Positions 6,580 through 7,313 of a DNA stretch of 7,313 nucleotides are shown piece by piece. How positions within the stretch are numbered: the stretch's first letter is position 1; the number at the start of each line of letters is the position of its first letter. The notes under the pieces were generated by a model that was not told the origin of the DNA, made no database searches, and worked only from the letters and a program-made list of their open reading frames with translations. Both the position numbers and the translations under genes were made by a program. Source of the stretch: Chthoniobacterales bacterium (lineage in GTDB: Bacteria > Verrucomicrobiota > Verrucomicrobiia > Chthoniobacterales > UBA10450); NCBI GenBank assembly GCA_013695905.1, contig JACCZQ010000319.1, forward strand, positions 1-7,313, in the 5' to 3' direction.

Positions 6580-6624
6580 TCGAGTACGGACGTGCAGCGG
6601 AGAAACACCCGCCGCGCTCCCGCT

Positions 6625-7209
6625 ATGAAACATCTCTGTCGGAATCGCAGATTCACTGCGCTCCTGCTCGCGCTGCTCACCGGGTCGTTCGCGCTGGTTG
6701 GGAGCGCTCAACCTCCGCCGCCAGGCGAGGAGACTCCCTCCGCGTCCCAAATTCCGGCCGCCGAGGTGGTCGATTACTCGAAGCTCCTCCCGATCCTGCC
6801 GGAGCCGCCGGAAGGCTGGAAAGCCGATCAAGCGGAAGGTTCCACCGACAACATTGGCGAGACTTCCATTACCAACGTTCATCGCGATTACCAAAAGGGC
6901 GAAGGCGGGGACGGAGCACCTACCACTGCCATTAGCATCCTCGATTCCGCGTCTAACCCCGAGTACGTGGAAAGCACCACGGCCGCCTGGGACGCGAACT
7001 CCTCCGACCCTGAAGGCTACACCAAGTCCGTCACCATCGAAGGGCTGCCGGGCTTTGAGACGTTCGAGAACGAGGGGAAACACGGCACCCTCTGGTTAAT
7101 GGTGGCAAAGCGTTACTTCCTGCAGATCGAAACAAGCGGCCAGGATGCCTCGGCGCTGCAGGAATGGGTAAAGAGCATCGACCTTAAGAAGCTCGCCGAG
7201 GTTAAGTAA
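6625..7209 (+). CDS. Exported protein of unknown function (194 aa)
   Basis: I chose ATG 6625 because it opens directly onto a Sec signal peptide: basic MKHLCRNRRF, hydrophobic ALLLALLTGSFALVG, then an AxA-like GSA|Q cleavage point after residue 28. The longer in-frame starts (GTG 6523 or 6592) would add a charged, unstructured leader, and 6523 would overlap the divergent GNAT gene. No Shine-Dalgarno lies at a normal distance; GGAG at 6599-6602 is 22 bases away. Cys5 is not in a lipobox. The mature protein has a short Pro/Glu-rich linker (~29-48), then a compact domain (~50-194) with YSKLLPILPEPPEGW, a central ISILDSASNPEY segment, GLPGFETFEN, a strand-rich TLWLMVAKRYFLQIE and a final helix DASALQEWVKSIDLKKL. 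I have an impression of similar small exported proteins in Verrucomicrobiota but cannot name a characterised family. Probably periplasmic; no catalytic motif is evident. Confidence 0.85.
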   Translation: MKHLCRNRRFTALLLALLTGSFALVGSAQPPPPGEETPSASQIPAAEVVDYSKLLPILPEPPEGWKADQAEGSTDNIGETSITNVHRDYQKGEGGDGAPTTAISILDSASNPEYVESTTAAWDANSSDPEGYTKSVTIEGLPGFETFENEGKHGTLWLMVAKRYFLQIETSGQDASALQEWVKSIDLKKLAEVK

Positions 7210-7313
7210 CGCCTGCTCACCGGGCGAGCGTCACGGCTCCGACGTTGTTAGCTTTCCTCTGCGGAGCTCCTTCCCTTAGGTCTCGGACACGCGGTCTCAG
7301 TGACTCCCGCTTC
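7210..7313. other. Right-edge tail, no confident gene
   Basis: About 100 bases follow the last stop codon. There is no intrinsic terminator with a T-run; the best fold is a weak GCTC/GAGC stem near 7215-7228. On the - strand two frames enter open from the right: one ends at TGA 7219-7217 after 31 codons (tail NNVGAVTLAR), the other ends at TAA after 21 codons. Either could be the end of a convergent gene, but the sequence is too short to decide. All + strand frames close or stay very short. Confidence 0.3.

Noticed and set aside
6523..6624. N-terminal extension of the exported protein to GTG 6523 or GTG 6592
   Set aside because: Starting at 6523 would overlap the divergent GNAT start. Both extensions put charged residues ahead of an otherwise standard signal peptide beginning at ATG 6625.
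7250..7313. GGTCTC repeated in the right-edge tail
   Set aside because: Two copies of a six-base word in a GC-rich tail are not enough to call a repeat element or attachment site.

Overview
The window is GC-rich, densely coded bacterial chromosome. The best taxonomic clue is the C-terminal part of the large secreted protein at 1476-4055. It carries two copies of a module (IIGGFIITG, VVVRGLGPS, ASNDDWRD, GLAPTNDREAAI, LEPGAYTVV, GLVEVFDL) that I associate mainly with Verrucomicrobiota, especially Chthoniobacter-like and other 'Spartobacteria'. The lineage is an inference from memory of such sequences, not the result of a search.

Left part, + strand (2-1443): two tandem, translationally coupled genes of the CNNM/CorC (HlyC/CorC) membrane family. 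The first is cut by the window edge; only its second CBS domain and the CorC_HlyC C-terminal domain are visible. The second is complete but reduced: DUF21 membrane domain plus a CBS pair, no CorC_HlyC domain, and loss of the acidic residue that normally precedes the LPK motif. The pair probably concerns divalent cation (Mg2+/Co2+) handling.

Middle part, - strand (6535 down to 1476): three co-directional genes. In transcription order they are a GNAT acetyltransferase resembling spermidine/thialysine acetyltransferases, a GH15 glucoamylase/trehalase-like glycoside hydrolase with its catalytic residues intact, and an 859-residue Sec-exported, probably beta-helical surface or extracellular protein with internal ~104-residue repeats. 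Gaps of 52 and 103 bases allow, but do not prove, co-transcription. This block converges with the CorC pair over a 32-base gap containing a small GC hairpin.

Right part, + strand (6625-7209): a 194-residue exported protein of unknown function, divergent from the GNAT gene. The 89 bases between the two starts hold a 26-bp interrupted dyad whose outer arms read TTGAC on both strands, a candidate shared operator or promoter. The last ~100 bases contain no recognisable gene; a reading frame entering from the right on the - strand is possible.

I see no tRNA, rRNA, CRISPR array, insertion sequence, integrase or riboswitch. Nothing here amounts to a convincing new multi-gene system. The most unusual items are the degenerate CorC paralogue, the repeat architecture and doubled C-terminal module of the secreted protein, the dyad between the divergent genes, and a hexameric repeat that carries duplicated Shine-Dalgarno sequences before the GH15 gene.
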